DNA of 64,000 bases from Agrocybe praecox. Its lineage: Eukaryota > Basidiomycota > Agaricomycetes > Agaricales > Agrocybaceae. The notes under the pieces were generated by a model that ran no database searches, was not told the DNA's origin, and worked only from the letters and a program-made list of their open reading frames with translations. Shown here piece after piece: positions 11,385 to 24,800 of the stretch. Each line of letters starts with the position of its first letter. Positions within the stretch are counted from its first letter, which is position 1. The stretch spans positions 744,001 to 808,000 of the forward strand of contig OZ024840.1 of assembly GCA_964017145.1 (NCBI GenBank), written 5' to 3'. A program made the position numbers and the translations under genes.

Positions 11385-13442
11385 TTAAGCCAAACGAACC
11401 CCATGGGTGCGACGTATATACCTTTCCAGCAAACTGTGTTGCGTGCGGTCCGATGTACTCTCGAACCACTCTGCATTCTTACCCCAGAGCTCGAAGAACT
11501 TTTTTATTTTCGATGGATCAGTCAAGAAAAGATAGTTGTACACAGCGCGCCATGCGCTGTCGAGTGCGCCAACGACCCACCTACATAGTTGGGAAAGAAA
11601 GAAATCAGACTTCATTGGATCAATGTTTTTAGTAAATATAAAGACCAACGTACGCGTGACGGATGCTCATGGCCTCCCCGGCGAAGTGAAGCTTGTGGTT
11701 GGCAGCAGGACGGCTCAAGCTGGTGTACATATCCTCAAAATTCCCTGGGCCAAAGAATGCAAAAGCGCCTACGATGACGTGAGTACAGTTTCCATTCTTA
11801 AAGTCTGTAGATCTAACGACATACATACCCATAGTTAGTGGATCGTGGTTCCAGTCCCAGGAATGCATCTTGAGAAGTTTGGACTTGAGATAGTCATAGG
11901 TGACATTATGGACCAGTGCAAGGTTGTTGAGCACCAGTGCTTCGAGCTGGTCATCGTAGTGCTGGGCGCCTGTACCAATTAGAGAACCAAGGCGTTCTGC
12001 GTCATTCGTCCAGCAGTAACTAGCGATGAGCGTTTTAGACGCCTCGTCCGTATACGCGCCGTATGATGGATAGACGACAGTGCGGATGGGCAAGTCCGTG
12101 TACGACTGACCTCCCACAATGTTGAATCGTTCTCCATTCTTGTCCACGCCAGTCGTCCACCATGGCTCCGTGAAGAGAATGCCTACTTTGATGGATGGAC
12201 CATATTGCAGTTGACGGAGAGCATTCTCTTGAAGGATGTCGAGTTTACTGCGGGATAGATCGATCGTTCGGAGCACGGGCAAGGGAAGGGTCGAGATAAC
12301 ATGGGAATACTTGCGAGTCTGTCCTCCAGCGACGATCACAATGGGCGAGTCATCCGCGTCTGTTTCGAGGCCAATTGATGTGACTGGCGCGTCCTTGATG
12401 ATAACGTGGTCCCCGAGTACATTCTTTATATGCGTTTCCATTGTCTCTGGAAGTACATGGGATCCCCCACTGCGAACATGCTCAGTTCTGGGAACAATTG
12501 GAACGCTAAGGATCTCACTCTATGCATTTCCACTGTACCACACCATCTCCGGCATCCCCGAAGGCAATGGCCTCCAGTACTGTCTCGCTGAGCGCTCTGT
12601 CGTACCAGCCGCTACTCTTGTCAAAGGTCTCGCACCAGTTAATAACTCGAGTCGCCAAGTGCTCTGGCTCCAGTCCAAAAGAAGCGCTGGGAATATATTT
12701 GAAAGACATGTAGGCCCTAGTCGAATAGACGTCATTGCGCATCATGACTTGCCATCCAGAGTCGGTATGTTTCTTGAGGTCGTCAAATAACAACTTTGCG
12801 AAAGGACCGACGACATCACCGACGATGTTATTCACACCCAATTCGATCAAAGTCGAGTTGATCCCCAGAGCAGTTGCGTTGAAGTGGTGCCCGTCTCCAA
12901 GACGTGCTCGAACGCCATTGAAGTATTGAAAGCCTGGGCTTTCGTTGGACGTGAAGTAGTAGGGGATTAACTTGTCCTGCATTCCGAGGTAATTGAACAG
13001 ATTTCCAAGGCGTTGCATCACTCCAGGCCCGTAATCACCCTTCTCGTCAACCTTGGGAAGGGGAAAGCGCATGGCGCCTACGTCCTATGTCCAGTGATAT
13101 TTTTTGAGTGATTGATCGACCAAAATAAATGCATCAACCAAAATCGCTCACGTAGTAATCGTATTTCGCGGCTTTTGGGTGATCAAATTTGTGAGTGAAC
13201 AAGCGCCCACCAACACGAGCAGAGCCCTCGATGATTTCGAAAGGAATACCCAGAGACTGGAGCATAATACCCGCGTAGAGCCCAGCAACACCAGCCCCGA
13301 CAATGCCGACAAATTCTCCTGCCTTGCTGAGAACAGGATCTGGGTCGTGCCTATCCTTCAAGGTCGATGCATAGCGGCCGATCATAGATCGGCCGAAGTG
13401 ACTGAAGATTTCATCGCGAGACTTTGCATCAAAACTAGCCAT
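11385..13442 (-). CDS. FAD-dependent amine oxidase / L-amino-acid-oxidase-like, 602 aa
   Basis: Minus-strand exons 13442-13152, 13084-12519, 12469-11829, 11768-11654 and 11580-11385 join in phase to 602 codons plus stop. The dinucleotide-binding motif GIVGAGVAGLYAGIM (G49-x-G51-x-x-G54) is followed by FEIIEGSARVGGRLFTHKF, the FAD-binding start of the flavin amine oxidase family. The C-terminal FAD contact HFAGEAMSIRHAWVVGALDS is present. Size and sequence style fit the L-amino acid oxidases of mushrooms, which release ammonium, 2-oxo acid and H2O2; the substrate is not proven. No signal peptide is evident. A divergent, disabled paralogue lies at 16392-18499 with the same intron positions. Confidence 0.88.
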
Positions 13443-16391
13443 AGCTCAGGATTGCAAGTAGGGTCGTTGTGAGGAGGAATCGCCCTCGATTCTAGGCGCT
13501 TTTTATGGTTTCCCAATGAAAGATCCGTTCTGATTGCGTCAAATACATTGAGCCCTTGGAGCCTAGTATTTATTACAAGTGGATATCTTTGTCGCCGAAA
13601 TGATATTCAATGGATAATCACGTCAGGGAATCCGCTTTATTCAGGTAGCTCTGCTCCAGGGATTCATCAGAAGCTAGTAAAAGACAACTTCCAGTGAAAA
13701 CGTCTTGGAGTAAATATATTTAGAAGCAGGCTCGTGTTGGAGATGTCGATGACTTCTTAATTAGCAAGGGGTAGGTTTTATTATAGCTGTATGCTCCGTG
13801 CATAAGAATTAGAAACTTTCGAAGGGCAAGTCAAAAACAGAATGCACGAACTGACCCCATTTTCTGTAAAAGTACCCTCCTCTCTTGGACTCTTGCTCCA
13901 ATTACGCCAACCAGTTTACTTTTTCAGCTAAGCATAAATGTAATTAATAACGCTTCTCAAACTCTATGAGACAACCCACCCTGAAATAAAGCCTAGAAAC
14001 ATCAAGGGTACCTTTGCTTTCGTCACCCGGGCATCTGGTAAAGGAGGCCATAATCTCATGGTGGTGACCTCTGGTCACAACTTGGAGGATTTGCCGTCCG
14101 CATGGCTGATGTTCATCGGATAGAGCGACTGGCGCTTGATATGCGAGGGGTGCTGTCTAGTATACGCAAGATCTCGACAGAATACTCTCCAATGTGGCTT
14201 GAGGGGATTGATAGATACATTTTCCATCTAGGTACATATGACAGAAATGGCCTTTTTACCAAGCTTGTGTACAAAATGAGCAAATCCGTTATTTATGAAG
14301 GACCTGATTCAATCTGTGAAAGACGGAAGCAAGAAAGTTCAAAGTACGCGCCTATCATGACCGCAGGTCAGATTTGGGTGTCATGTTGCAGAATCTTCAT
14401 GCATCATGATTGAATAGTATTAAATGGCGGCCGGTTTTCATTCGTCACCACCATATTTACTTTTTTTTGAGTTCGCTTACTCGTAACGCTAATAATTATT
14501 TGTATAATATATACATACTGGATTAACGTGCAACTATGGTATATATGTCAGCTGACAATTATTTCAAAATTATGCACTTATCTTAACGAGGTTAAATCGT
14601 GATGGGAATGCTTATAGGGTACAAGGGATGGCGAGGCACAAAAAATACAAAAAAAAATAATGGAGAGCATATGGCAAGGAGGAATTAGGGCATAGGCGCA
14701 AAGTGTAGGCATCAAAATGATACCAAAATCAAAGGAAAGAGAAGATGACACTGAAAAAACACGATAATATCTGCAAAATAGTTCCAAATTTGGTGAGGTA
14801 AAATGGAGAGATAGAGGACAAAGGATGGAATATAGCGAGAGCAATAAAAAAATACGTCATCAAAATGAGAAAAAAGAGTGAAAAGAACAATAAGATTTAC
14901 CTAAAGAGGTGCAAAAACAAATAGGTACACACGAACTTGCGCGTGTGCTTAATAGTATAGTAATTATTGTCAGTATAATTAGCAGATCGGCCATGGAGAC
15001 ATTCGTCGATGTGAATAACTCACTTAAAAATTGATTTCAATAGAAAGCACAGCATAGTTCTGCATGTGGAGTAGGAAAGGCCTGGTTTTGCTCTCCCACC
15101 ACATCACATATATGGTCTGCAATCGACTCACTTCTCTTGTACGCCCGCGTGTAAAATATTACCCTCATAATTTGGAAGCTTTCTTGACTACTAAACGCGC
15201 AAATTAATATCTTATTGTATGCTTCGTAATCCTACGAAAATAACCAAAACTCCGCACTTACCATCAAAGTTTTCATAATGCTAGTACGCCAAATTTCTGT
15301 TTTTTTTTTTTTTCAAGATGATCATGCCAGAGTAGCAAATATGATTAAATTTCCTAGTATTACTACCATGTAGATAGCTCCGGACAAATCTTCTTTCATC
15401 TATGTCTGAAAGTGGCTACGAAGATCAATCCGCTATTACACTTAAGCGAAACAGGGCTCAAGCAATTACAACGCCAGGCTCCGCTAGCGGCAGCAATTAA
15501 ATTGTTCCGTACTGTTCTATTCTTAGCATATTGTATGGTGGCCTCCGGCCCGGGATGTAATAAGCGCGATATAAATAGATATAGGCGCTGGTGCTTTGCA
15601 TACTGTACGAGAGTGTATGGTGGCGACGCAACGCATAACGCGCCGACTAGAGTCTTATCTATTAAAGTTATTGCTAACGCATAGCGTGTGTCTGGCTACA
15701 ACCGGTATCTATTTCATTTTTCTATAAATTCAATTTTACTCAAATTTTACTACAAATTTTTGGGCAAATTTGAATGATCTGCCATCCTAGTATTGAATCT
15801 GAATAAACAATTATAATAAAGAACTTACCTTGAAAGGACTCCAAAAGCTGTCTATTTCAAGCTGTGTAATGCCTAACGCAATGCTAGGTTGCTTGTGCGA
15901 CGGCCCGAGATCGTAACGCACCCTAATGAGGTTGTCACCATACACTGTAGTACAGTATAATTGAGCTCTGTATTCTAGAAGTCTGGTTATGAATGGTAGA
16001 GTGCTATTGGACGTGATCCCCAAACTGATGATCGTTGGCGTAGACTGATGCTATGACATACGTAGTATGCATGTACAGCACTTAATTTCTAAATCATCAG
16101 ACCAGCCTGGGGGTATATTTGCCTCTTACTCTAAGTACGACAAGGTCCCCAAATTCTACGCCATACTTATAGCTGATGCTTGAGAAAAGGGTGCTATCAA
16201 GTAAAACCATGTGAACATTCCTTCAAGCAAACTTTACACTCAAGATCAGAAACACGCTTGTCGGACCGTTAAACAGTCCATGGTTAATATAAAAAAGAAA
16301 GGTATAGCTATGAGAAAGCAAGAAAAGCACCCGATAAGGAACCCATTACTCGTATCAATTACTGCACCTCTATTTAAAGGTGTCCCTTGAG
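13443..16391. other. 2.9-kb AT-rich divergent spacer between the two oxidase copies
   Basis: The spacer is strongly AT-rich from about 14430 to 15400, with a poly-T tract near 15300-15314. The motif gtatggtggc occurs twice (about 15533 and 15616). Open frames of up to ~100 codons occur (for example 14102-14413 and 15412-15684) but show no recognisable motif, so I do not call them. Both flanking oxidase copies read outward from this spacer. Confidence 0.5.
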
Positions 16392-18499
16392 ATGTCTGTC
16401 CCTGATAACAACAATATCCTCAATTTGCCTAATGGTCGAGAATTAGTCTTACGGCACTATGCACGGTCCATTATCTCTCGTTACATCAAGTATCTGCAAG
16501 ACTGTGACTACGACTTGTCTCTAGTCCTCCAACTCCCACCAATTGGCACTTCAATCCCTGGAGCTAAAGCCGAGATGGTTGGTTGAATTCTTGGTGCCGG
16601 AGTCGGCGGTCTCTATACTGCGCTTATTCTTCAATCTTTGGATATTCCGTTTGAGATAATTGAGGCCAGCAATCGCATTGGTGGTCGACTCTATACCTAC
16701 AAGTTCGAACACAAAAAGGCGGGAAAATATGACTATTATGTGAGTCTCTACAGCGAATTCACCACAAATATACAACGGTATAAACACCTTTATCAGGATC
16801 TTGGAGCCATGCGATATCCGTTACCTCCAAGAGGAAGCAATGGGGAATACGAACCTGCAATATCCCAGCGCCTTGGAAACCTGTTTGATTTCCTGGGAAT
16901 GCAAGACAAGTTGATGCCGTATCATATTTCCTCCGACCCGAGGCATGATCCCCCCTTCAAATTATTCAACGATGTCCGCGCACGCGCTAATACCGTTTCT
17001 GACTGGAATGCCTCTGCTCTCGGAATTGGCACAGACATCATCAAGGTCGGAGTCGACAAAATTTTGGATGATGCCGTTACTCCATTTACGCGTCGCCTTA
17101 TGATGGATACACAAGAACAAGGAGCCGGCGCAGATAAAGGTTGGGAACTTACGATGAAGAACGACGTCTATTCCATTAGAGCGTATATGTCATTGAAGTA
17201 TATTCCTAGCTCTTCCTTTGCGTTGGAGCCCGACCATCTTGCAGCGAATGTAGTCAATTGGATTGAAACGATAGATGCCAGTACTGGGTCCTACAATCAA
17301 GCCCTTACCGAGACCGTATTGGACGCTATCGCTTTTGGAACCGTTCCGGGAGAGGAACTTGACTGGAAACGTATCGAGTATGTCTGCAAGTTTTGAATTT
17401 TGAATTTTCTGAACTGAAAGAAAATGTTCAAAGTGGAGGGTCGTCTGTTTTATCAGAGACTATGGCAAAACGCATCAGGCACAAGAAAAAAACGGATCCT
17501 ATCATTATGAATGCCCCTGTGACATACATAGGTCTGGAGGATGAGAGTGAGAAACACTCTCCCATTCTCGTCGTTGCTACAGCCACGCTATTTCAACTCT
17601 TCCCCTTCCTGTTTTGCGAACGATCGACATGACGCATTGTAATCTCGACCTTCCCCAACAAAACACTCTTCGCCAGTTGCAATATGGGCCTGCCATAAAT
17701 ATAGGCATACTTTTCACCGAGAATTGGTGGACAATCGGTAAAGACAAATATGGAGTACCTTTTAATATTATCGGAGGACAGTCTACTACGGATCTGCCTA
17801 TCCGCACTATCGTCTACCCTTCACATGGGGCAAATACAAACGAACTGTCCAAGACCCTGATCGCTAGCTATTGTTGGACCAACGATGCCGAGCGCATGGG
17901 GACTTGGCTCCAGAACGGGGATCAGGCCAACAACACAAAGCTCAAGGAACTTGTCCTCAAGAATCTCGCTGCAGTCCACAACGCGACATACGATTACTTA
18001 GAGTCCAGGTTCCTCTCGATGCGTGCTTGGGACTGAAACCACTATGAATTTAGCATGGGTAAGTAACATCTACTTTACAAAATATGCGTACTTACGTTCA
18101 AATGATATTAGGTGCATGTGCCCAACCGGGAACTTTGCAGATCTGTACACCAGCCTTAACAGGCCAGCAGCCAATGGAAGATTCCATTTTATAGGAGAAG
18201 CAGTGAGCGTCCGTCATGCGTACGTTTTGTGGCTACCTTCTACGTTGCTTACCTTTAAATATTGAAATTATAGTTGGGTCGTCGGCGCACTTGATAGTGC
18301 ATGGCGTGCGATCCACAACCACCTTTATCTTAATGGTCACAAGGAGAAAATCAAGGACCTGGTGAAGTTGTGGGGGACAAACAGAGAATGGCTTGACAAG
18401 GGAAAAGACGAAGTTCCTGAACCTGACATAGGCTCTCCCCTTGATGAGAGCGAAGACGACAGGATCGAGAGGCTTATGTCTGGAAGCATTTTGGGATGA
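16392..18499 (+). pseudogene. disabled paralogue of the flavin amine oxidase
   Basis: The reading parallels the intact oxidase at 11385-13442 exon by exon: 16392-16739, 16797-17377, 17434-18058, 18112-18219 and 18274-18499, with all four introns at the same places. At least four lesions are visible. An extra TGA codon (16584-16586) sits just before the GxGxxG motif. A deletion of roughly 20 nt with a frame shift near 17580 removes the GGQTRKY-equivalent. A TGG-to-TGA change lies at 18034-18036 (WDWNH becomes WD*NH). A further frame shift lies near 18115-18130. Otherwise similarity is high (for example the stretch ending in SYCWTNDAER). The C-terminus differs, ending in an Asp/Glu-rich tail. 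Long frames suggest recent decay. Confidence 0.85.
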
Positions 18500-19126
18500 T
18501 ACCTTCGATGCACGCACAAAGAGTGTTGAGGTAGACAAATATGTAAATAATTTGGTATTGTTCACTTTTGAGCATGTTTGAAGTTCGAAGAACAAAAGAC
18601 AGGAAGAACTTTGGCACTGAATCGCCGTGTCAGGAGGCATGCCCATAAAAGGTAAAATGATTTGTCATCACACACGGCGGTTGACTGGGGAATCTTGCCT
18701 CTTCTCACCCACCACCGCCGTCATCACCACCATTAAGTTCAGCTGAAAGGGCGTTCGTCAGCTAACTAGTATCCCTCAGAAAGGGCTAATACTGGAAAAG
18801 ACAGGGCTACTCCAAGATTCACTCTCTTTCATCTACATAATTCAAAATTAGGCTTTTGTTCCCTTGCAAACGGATCCCAACGACGCTTTGACTTGCATAG
18901 GAGAATATTAGGATTGGGAAGGACGATTTGCCTATAAGCTGCGAAGGAAGAAGGACAGACGAACATAGACGACTGCTTTTTACCGCGCTTCCGAATTGCT
19001 GACGACCAACGATAAACCAGACCGGACCAGTATCGACTGCAATCTTCTTTCTGCTTTTACTTGCTACTTTTCTTTTGTCAACTTCCCACTTTCTCCCACC
19101 AAAATCCACTCGAGAGACGTTACAGG
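18500..19126. other. intergenic / Chs7 upstream region
   Basis: No gene is apparent. The stretch directly upstream of the Chs7 start is pyrimidine-rich (about 19040-19110). Confidence 0.5.
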
Positions 19127-20560
19127 ATGGGGTTCTCGTTCGGGTCGTTTCAGAGCGTCTGCGAGACCGCGGCGCTCGTAATCTGCCCTATGGTCGGCAC
19201 CGCACAGGGCGTTGAGCCCACATGTTACAGTAGGAATGTCGATATTGGCGGCACCCTCATCTTTCAACCATGTATTTCAATTCCATATATTGTTCTAAGT
19301 AACCACTGACCAGATTATAAGCAACGGCCTTTGTCCACATCGTCGCTATCATCATGACTGCCATCATGATTTTGCATATTCGAAGCAAGTACACTGCCGT
19401 GGGCAGGAAAGAAATTGTTATGTTCTTCTGGATGTACATGGTCATCGAATTCCTTGCAATGTTCCTCGATTCTGGTGTTATTCCTACTGCTAATGTTGCA
19501 TACCCAGTACGTCGTTTTTTCCTCTTATATAATAAGGCTAACTTATGGTTTGAAGTGGTTCGCCGCGGCCTACACAGGCTTAGTAGCCGCTACTTTCTGT
19601 TGTTTGCTCATCAATGCATTTGTTGGATTCCAGTTTGCCGAGGATGGAACGCCATTGTCTTTATGGGTATGTGACAGACTGTTCTGTTGCAGCCACCGTC
19701 AATTAATTCTCAAATCCAGTTTTTACGGATATCATGCCTGGTCGTATTCGGCGTTTCCTTTTTCATTGCCATTGCCACCTTCCAACAAAAGTTCGGATTC
19801 AACTACACAAAGCCAATTGCACTTTTTATCATCTACCTTATCTGGCCGCTCATCTGTGTCCCCGTCTACATCGTTTCCCAGCTTATTCTTGTCTTCCGCA
19901 CCCTCGAGGACAGATGGCCAATCGGCGACATCGTATTCGGCACCGCATTTTTCGCAGGTGGTCAGGTCTTGTTGTTCGCTTTCAGCGTCACCATTTGTGA
20001 TGCTATCAAACACTACATTGATGGCCTCTTCTTCTTCACGTTATGCATTCTCCTAAGTGTCATGATGGTGTACAAGTACTGGGACGATATCACCGTAAGT
20101 TTCCATTTTACTGTCTCTTTTCCTTGCTGTCGAGCTTTTCTGTCCGGTCGCTGGAGGATGTCGTATTTGTGTTTGACGTGTCAGTCGCTCACTTCTATTC
20201 GTCTCTTTACAGCGTGAAGATTTGGAATTCTCTGTCGGCTCTAAAGCTGCTGTCTGGGAAGTCAAAGATCCTTTACTCGCACCCTCAGCAGGCGACTATG
20301 ACGAAGATAATTCATCGTCGGAGCGATACGGCGCGCCACCTCCTCTGCCTGGTTACCCAGCATCGAACGGTTCATATTCCAACTTTACCGGACAGGGACA
20401 GCAACAGCATGGATATCCCGGGTTCAAACAGGGAGTGCCTGCAGCCCCCAGTTTGGTCGGTGGTGTGAGTGGGGCGCAGATGTACGGAGGCGCAAATGGT
20501 GGGAGAAATGCAGGTGGAGGTGGAAGAGGGTACCCTCCAGCGGGCTCGGAGAGATATTAG
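19127..20560 (+). CDS. CHS7: chitin synthase export chaperone Chs7, 387 aa
   Basis: Exons 19127-19271, 19322-19506, 19556-19666, 19720-20094 and 20213-20560 join in phase to 387 codons plus stop. The start [20 protein letters not shown] and the Cys-containing segment [20 protein letters not shown] are typical of Chs7. So are [20 protein letters not shown] and the set of about seven hydrophobic helices ending near [12 protein letters not shown]. Chs7 sits in the ER membrane and is needed for folding and exit of chitin synthase Chs3. The C-terminal ~110 residues are hydrophilic and Gly/Pro/Tyr-rich, as usual for basidiomycete members. The first splice acceptor was chosen at 19321 because it keeps the [10 protein letters not shown] frame. 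Confidence 0.94.
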
Positions 20561-21883
20561 TTGATCGACTACGTGATCGATTGGGATTCATTGGATTATT
20601 GGACATTTTTTGCATTTTCCCCTTGATTGGAGTCAGATGGTTATAATACAAAGACAACGTAACGACAATGATGACGAGGGAAACGAACATCTCCCTCATA
20701 TTCATATGCATTATATATACTATTACCTACTATAACACCTTTTTTCTTTAGTATAGCACAGGCATGGACCGATTTCCTTTTCTTCTGCATAGTACTCCAT
20801 TTCGAGTCCTCTTTACCCCTTTTTTCTTATTACCCATTTTTTTCCCTTTCGCTGCTGCATGTTTGTTTTTCGTAAGTAGTTAAGTTCATATGGATTCTTC
20901 TTCCAACTTCATCTTTTTAACTCATTGTTCTTTCTACGATTAGCAACACGCTCCTTACCCATGCCTGTCGTTTCCCTCCTTTTGTGTACGTGACGTAAGA
21001 TCAATGACGTGAATACCGCGTTAGAAGAAAATATTTTTTAAATAATGAGAAAAAAGTTGAAAAGGATTTCTGTTTTGTTTTTATGTAATAATATTGGAGG
21101 TTACTCGTATGAAAATCGGACGAAGACTCCATTTCAGGCAATTATTTCCATATTTGTGTCGACTGGGTTGAAAACACAATTGTTTCTCTTTGATTTCTCT
21201 CAGAAAGTCTCATTCTTGGCGAGTAATGTTCGCCGAACCTTGAACCGCGAACCTCGAGCCTCAGGCCTCCGAACCGCGAACCGCAATTATAATCTGGTCA
21301 TTCACTTCTCTTGAAGATGCGTACAATGCCAATATGATGCAAGTATAATGAGTACTTTTGCCGTCTTGCTATGTGGTATATACCTAACTATATCTCTATA
21401 TAATAGGACCTGTGCGGTTTTAGTGCAGTGTGATCCATCATTCAATAACTAAACGCTGACATTGCCATTCTGACTCCTTTGGCACATTCCGCTGAATACG
21501 ATTTCCCGGGTTCGGCTTTTGTTGGTGGATGGGCTTGCACCAAGTTCTCTTTACCTTTCGCCTGGAATCAGCACTATTCCTCTGGGTAAGCTTCATGACC
21601 GGCGCCCGTTGTCTATCAAACAGAGCAGACCAAGAGCGTTTACCAGTCAACTATTTATCTAATTCCGCTTGCTATCGATTACATATTTGATATTATTCCT
21701 CGACATCACGGCCTCACACGGGGAAATTCCCGGGGCCTTTGAGTAAGAGGGAGTGATGTAATGTATGTACCACGTGTCTAATTTTTGGAGAGATTCATTA
21801 TGCTTTCTTTAGAACTCCTTTTCTATATCTTTGATCATCATCTCCACTAGCCTCGCTCATTTGGTCCTATTCTATGTCCTTCT
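20561..21883. other. intergenic, no gene seen
   Basis: This holds the T-rich 3' flank of Chs7 and the upstream region of the membrane-protein gene. A short tandem of cgaacc/gaaccgcgaacc-type units lies around 21233-21285. Open frames up to 89 codons show no motif. Confidence 0.5.
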
Positions 21884-24800
21884 ATGTCCTCACAAACCTC
21901 TGAAAAATCGGGAGGCAATGCCTGGTTTCCATGGCTCAAACCAGCGTTTCAGTCAAGGCGAACCGTCAAGACTTGGTTGCGATGTTGTGTGGCTTTTGCT
22001 GCAGCATTAGTACTCATGGTGGCTACAAAAAGTTCGAATGTAATGGGGCAGGCGGCTTTCTTCTGTGTGTGAGTGTCTCTCCATGCACCGATTGTCTTTC
22101 TGAGATCATTCAGTATACCTCGGCAACCAACGTACCTGGTTCACGTTTTACTGACTGTTTCTAATTCAGAATCGTTGCAGTAATGCTGCCTCCGTCGATG
22201 GCCCTTTCTGTGTTTATTATGGCATCTACAACGCTGCTACTCGGTACGCCTCTTTTCGTCCTAAGAGGTTCGTTTAGATTTGACAAATGATTATTCGATC
22301 AGGAATGCTCCTTGGTTGGGCCTGGGGAAGTGCCGCCATGGCATCTGCGTTATCTGTAAGGAGTTCCTCTCTATTAGCGCAGCAACAACAACAAGTACAA
22401 GCTTCGTGAGTCTCATATTACATATGTAATAGAACCCCCAGGCCTCAATCCAAATCTATCTTAGCTTGAACCCGAATCTCCCGGTTAGTCTCCAGATTCA
22501 GGTGCAAACGTTTCAAGGCGCATTCCTTGATCCTCGGTAGGTTCAACATGTTACTCATTCCATATATGCTAAAATTTATCGCCAGATCATCAGCTGTCTA
22601 TGGTGTCTTCATATTCCTCGGCGCTTTTGGTTTGGGCACGCTTAGAGCGTATCTACCCAATCTCACTTTGCTCAGTATCTTTGGTACTATCGTCATCGAC
22701 GTGATGTGCACCACAGGGCCGTGTAAGTGGTTGCATATTTTCGTCAAGCAACAACAGTAAATTCTAAATTGAGTAGTAATTCCCAGGGCCCAGTACACCA
22801 TCGCGGAATCTTTCCTGATTCCTACGACCTTTTACGTTACTGTGGCTATAGGATCGCTGGTGCTTATTTTTCCTGAGAGCCTGAGCCATGTATGGCTAAC
22901 TTCGCTCGTTGATACATTCTGGACGGTAAGAGCCGTATTCTTCCTTTGCAGGAGCCCTGTGCTTATAATGTGGGTTTAGCCTACACTTGATTTACTTCGT
23001 CTGCAAAATGAAACACTGGCTTCAAAACCTTCGGACAAAGAATCGTGGTCAGAGAGGCTTGAACGCGGCAATGCACTTCGAGCTAATTTAGTGAATGCAA
23101 CGGAGGCCATCACAGCACAGATCAAACTCATAGATTTGGATTGGTCTGTTGGACGTCTTGGACCAAAGGATTTGAAGAAATTCAATGCGGAACTGAAGTC
23201 GATAATGTTCCGTGTAGTCGGCCTGCACTCCTTCAACACTGTTGTGAATGACACGAATGTCGCAAAAGACGATGCCTACAACCAAACACAGAAGCTCGAC
23301 CGCTTTCAAGCCCTCCACCGGAATATGACTGAGCGCGAGTTGCAGCACGGACACGATTTGGATACTCTTGTTCCAATTCTTGCCTCATCTTCTGCGGACC
23401 TGCGACGTGCCACGGAATCGGCAATTGTGAGCGTCATGGATTGGATGCAAGAGTTTAATTCGCGCCGATGGGCGAACTTGTTTCGACCTTGTACCCAAGA
23501 ACAGATCAATGAGCGTCACGAAAAATTGGTGACGGAACTGAAAGGGCTTGAGACCGCCCTGGAAGAATTCAGGACTATCCAAAGGATCAAACTGATCAAG
23601 CCCTACGAAAAGTTTTTTGATCCTGTTACAAGGAAGCTCATAAGAGACTCTGAAACGTTTGCCTCAAGGTAAGATCCAGGTTTTGAGGAAATTTTCAAGA
23701 AATGATACTGAAATGATATTTAGGTCGCTGTATGTATGCTTCGTGTTTATCGATACCCTGGACGCGTTCGCCGATTGTATGGTCAAATTACTCAAACTCA
23801 TAATTGAAACCGATAATCGACGGAAGAAAGCCAAATTCTGGTTCCCAGGAAGAATCTCCAAGGTCACAGAAAATATCTCCAATGGAGATTTCAAAGGCAC
23901 GGCAGGCCCATTTTCGATGGGTACAGCAGACGATCCTGCTTCTTTCGATAGAGTAGAGAGCCAGGATAGCTCATCGACTTTGGATGAAGAAGAGGACAAC
24001 GACGTTGACAAGGCGAAAACAGTGGAAAAAGAGAGGACAGCAGAACCTCCAAGTAAGTTATGAACAGTTTCAGCGTGATGTGCAAATATACTGATCAAGG
24101 CTTGTGTCCCAGAGAGACGCAATCCTGATGCGTTCCCACCGACGACTATGTTTGGCAAGGCTATACTCAAGGTCGCACCTTTCTTCAGGTTCTTCAAATC
24201 AACAGAGGGTATCTTTGCATTCAGAATGGGCATCGTATCTGTAGCTCTCTGGGTTCCGTCTGTATGCCATTCATCAGCTTGGTTCTATTACGACAATAAA
24301 GGCCTCTGGGCGTTAATTATGGCTCAGGTATACTCGTTGTCATCTGGCAATGCTCTTTATTAATTGTACTTTCCTGTGTAGATGGGATTGGCGTTGTATG
24401 CAGGTGACCAGGTATGTGCCGTTCATGGCGAAATGATATTGGTCGTATAACAAATTCTCTCCTTTAGATAGCTGGCTTCGTTGTCCGGCTTTCTGGTACT
24501 CTGGTTGGGCTTCTATGTATGCATATCTATCTATTCATTTTGGAAACTCTTGTCTCAACCGAACTCATTAGTTGGCATGGTTGTCTGGTACATCGGCGCT
24601 GGCTTGGGACATGGTAATCCATATGGAATTGTTATTGCTACAGTACGCATATTTCCTCCTCCAGCCATTGCATTGGTCTTAACGTATATACAATTAGACT
24701 ATCGCCATATCGCCATTCCTCTTCATGCGCATAGCTAGCCCTCCGCAACAATTGGCATTCTGGACCATGATCGGGGTTACCATTGTCTTCGGTATGCAAA

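Noticed and set aside
14102..14413. 103-codon plus-strand frame in the oxidase spacer
   Set aside because: Chance-length frame with no motif and no flanking splice or promoter signal.
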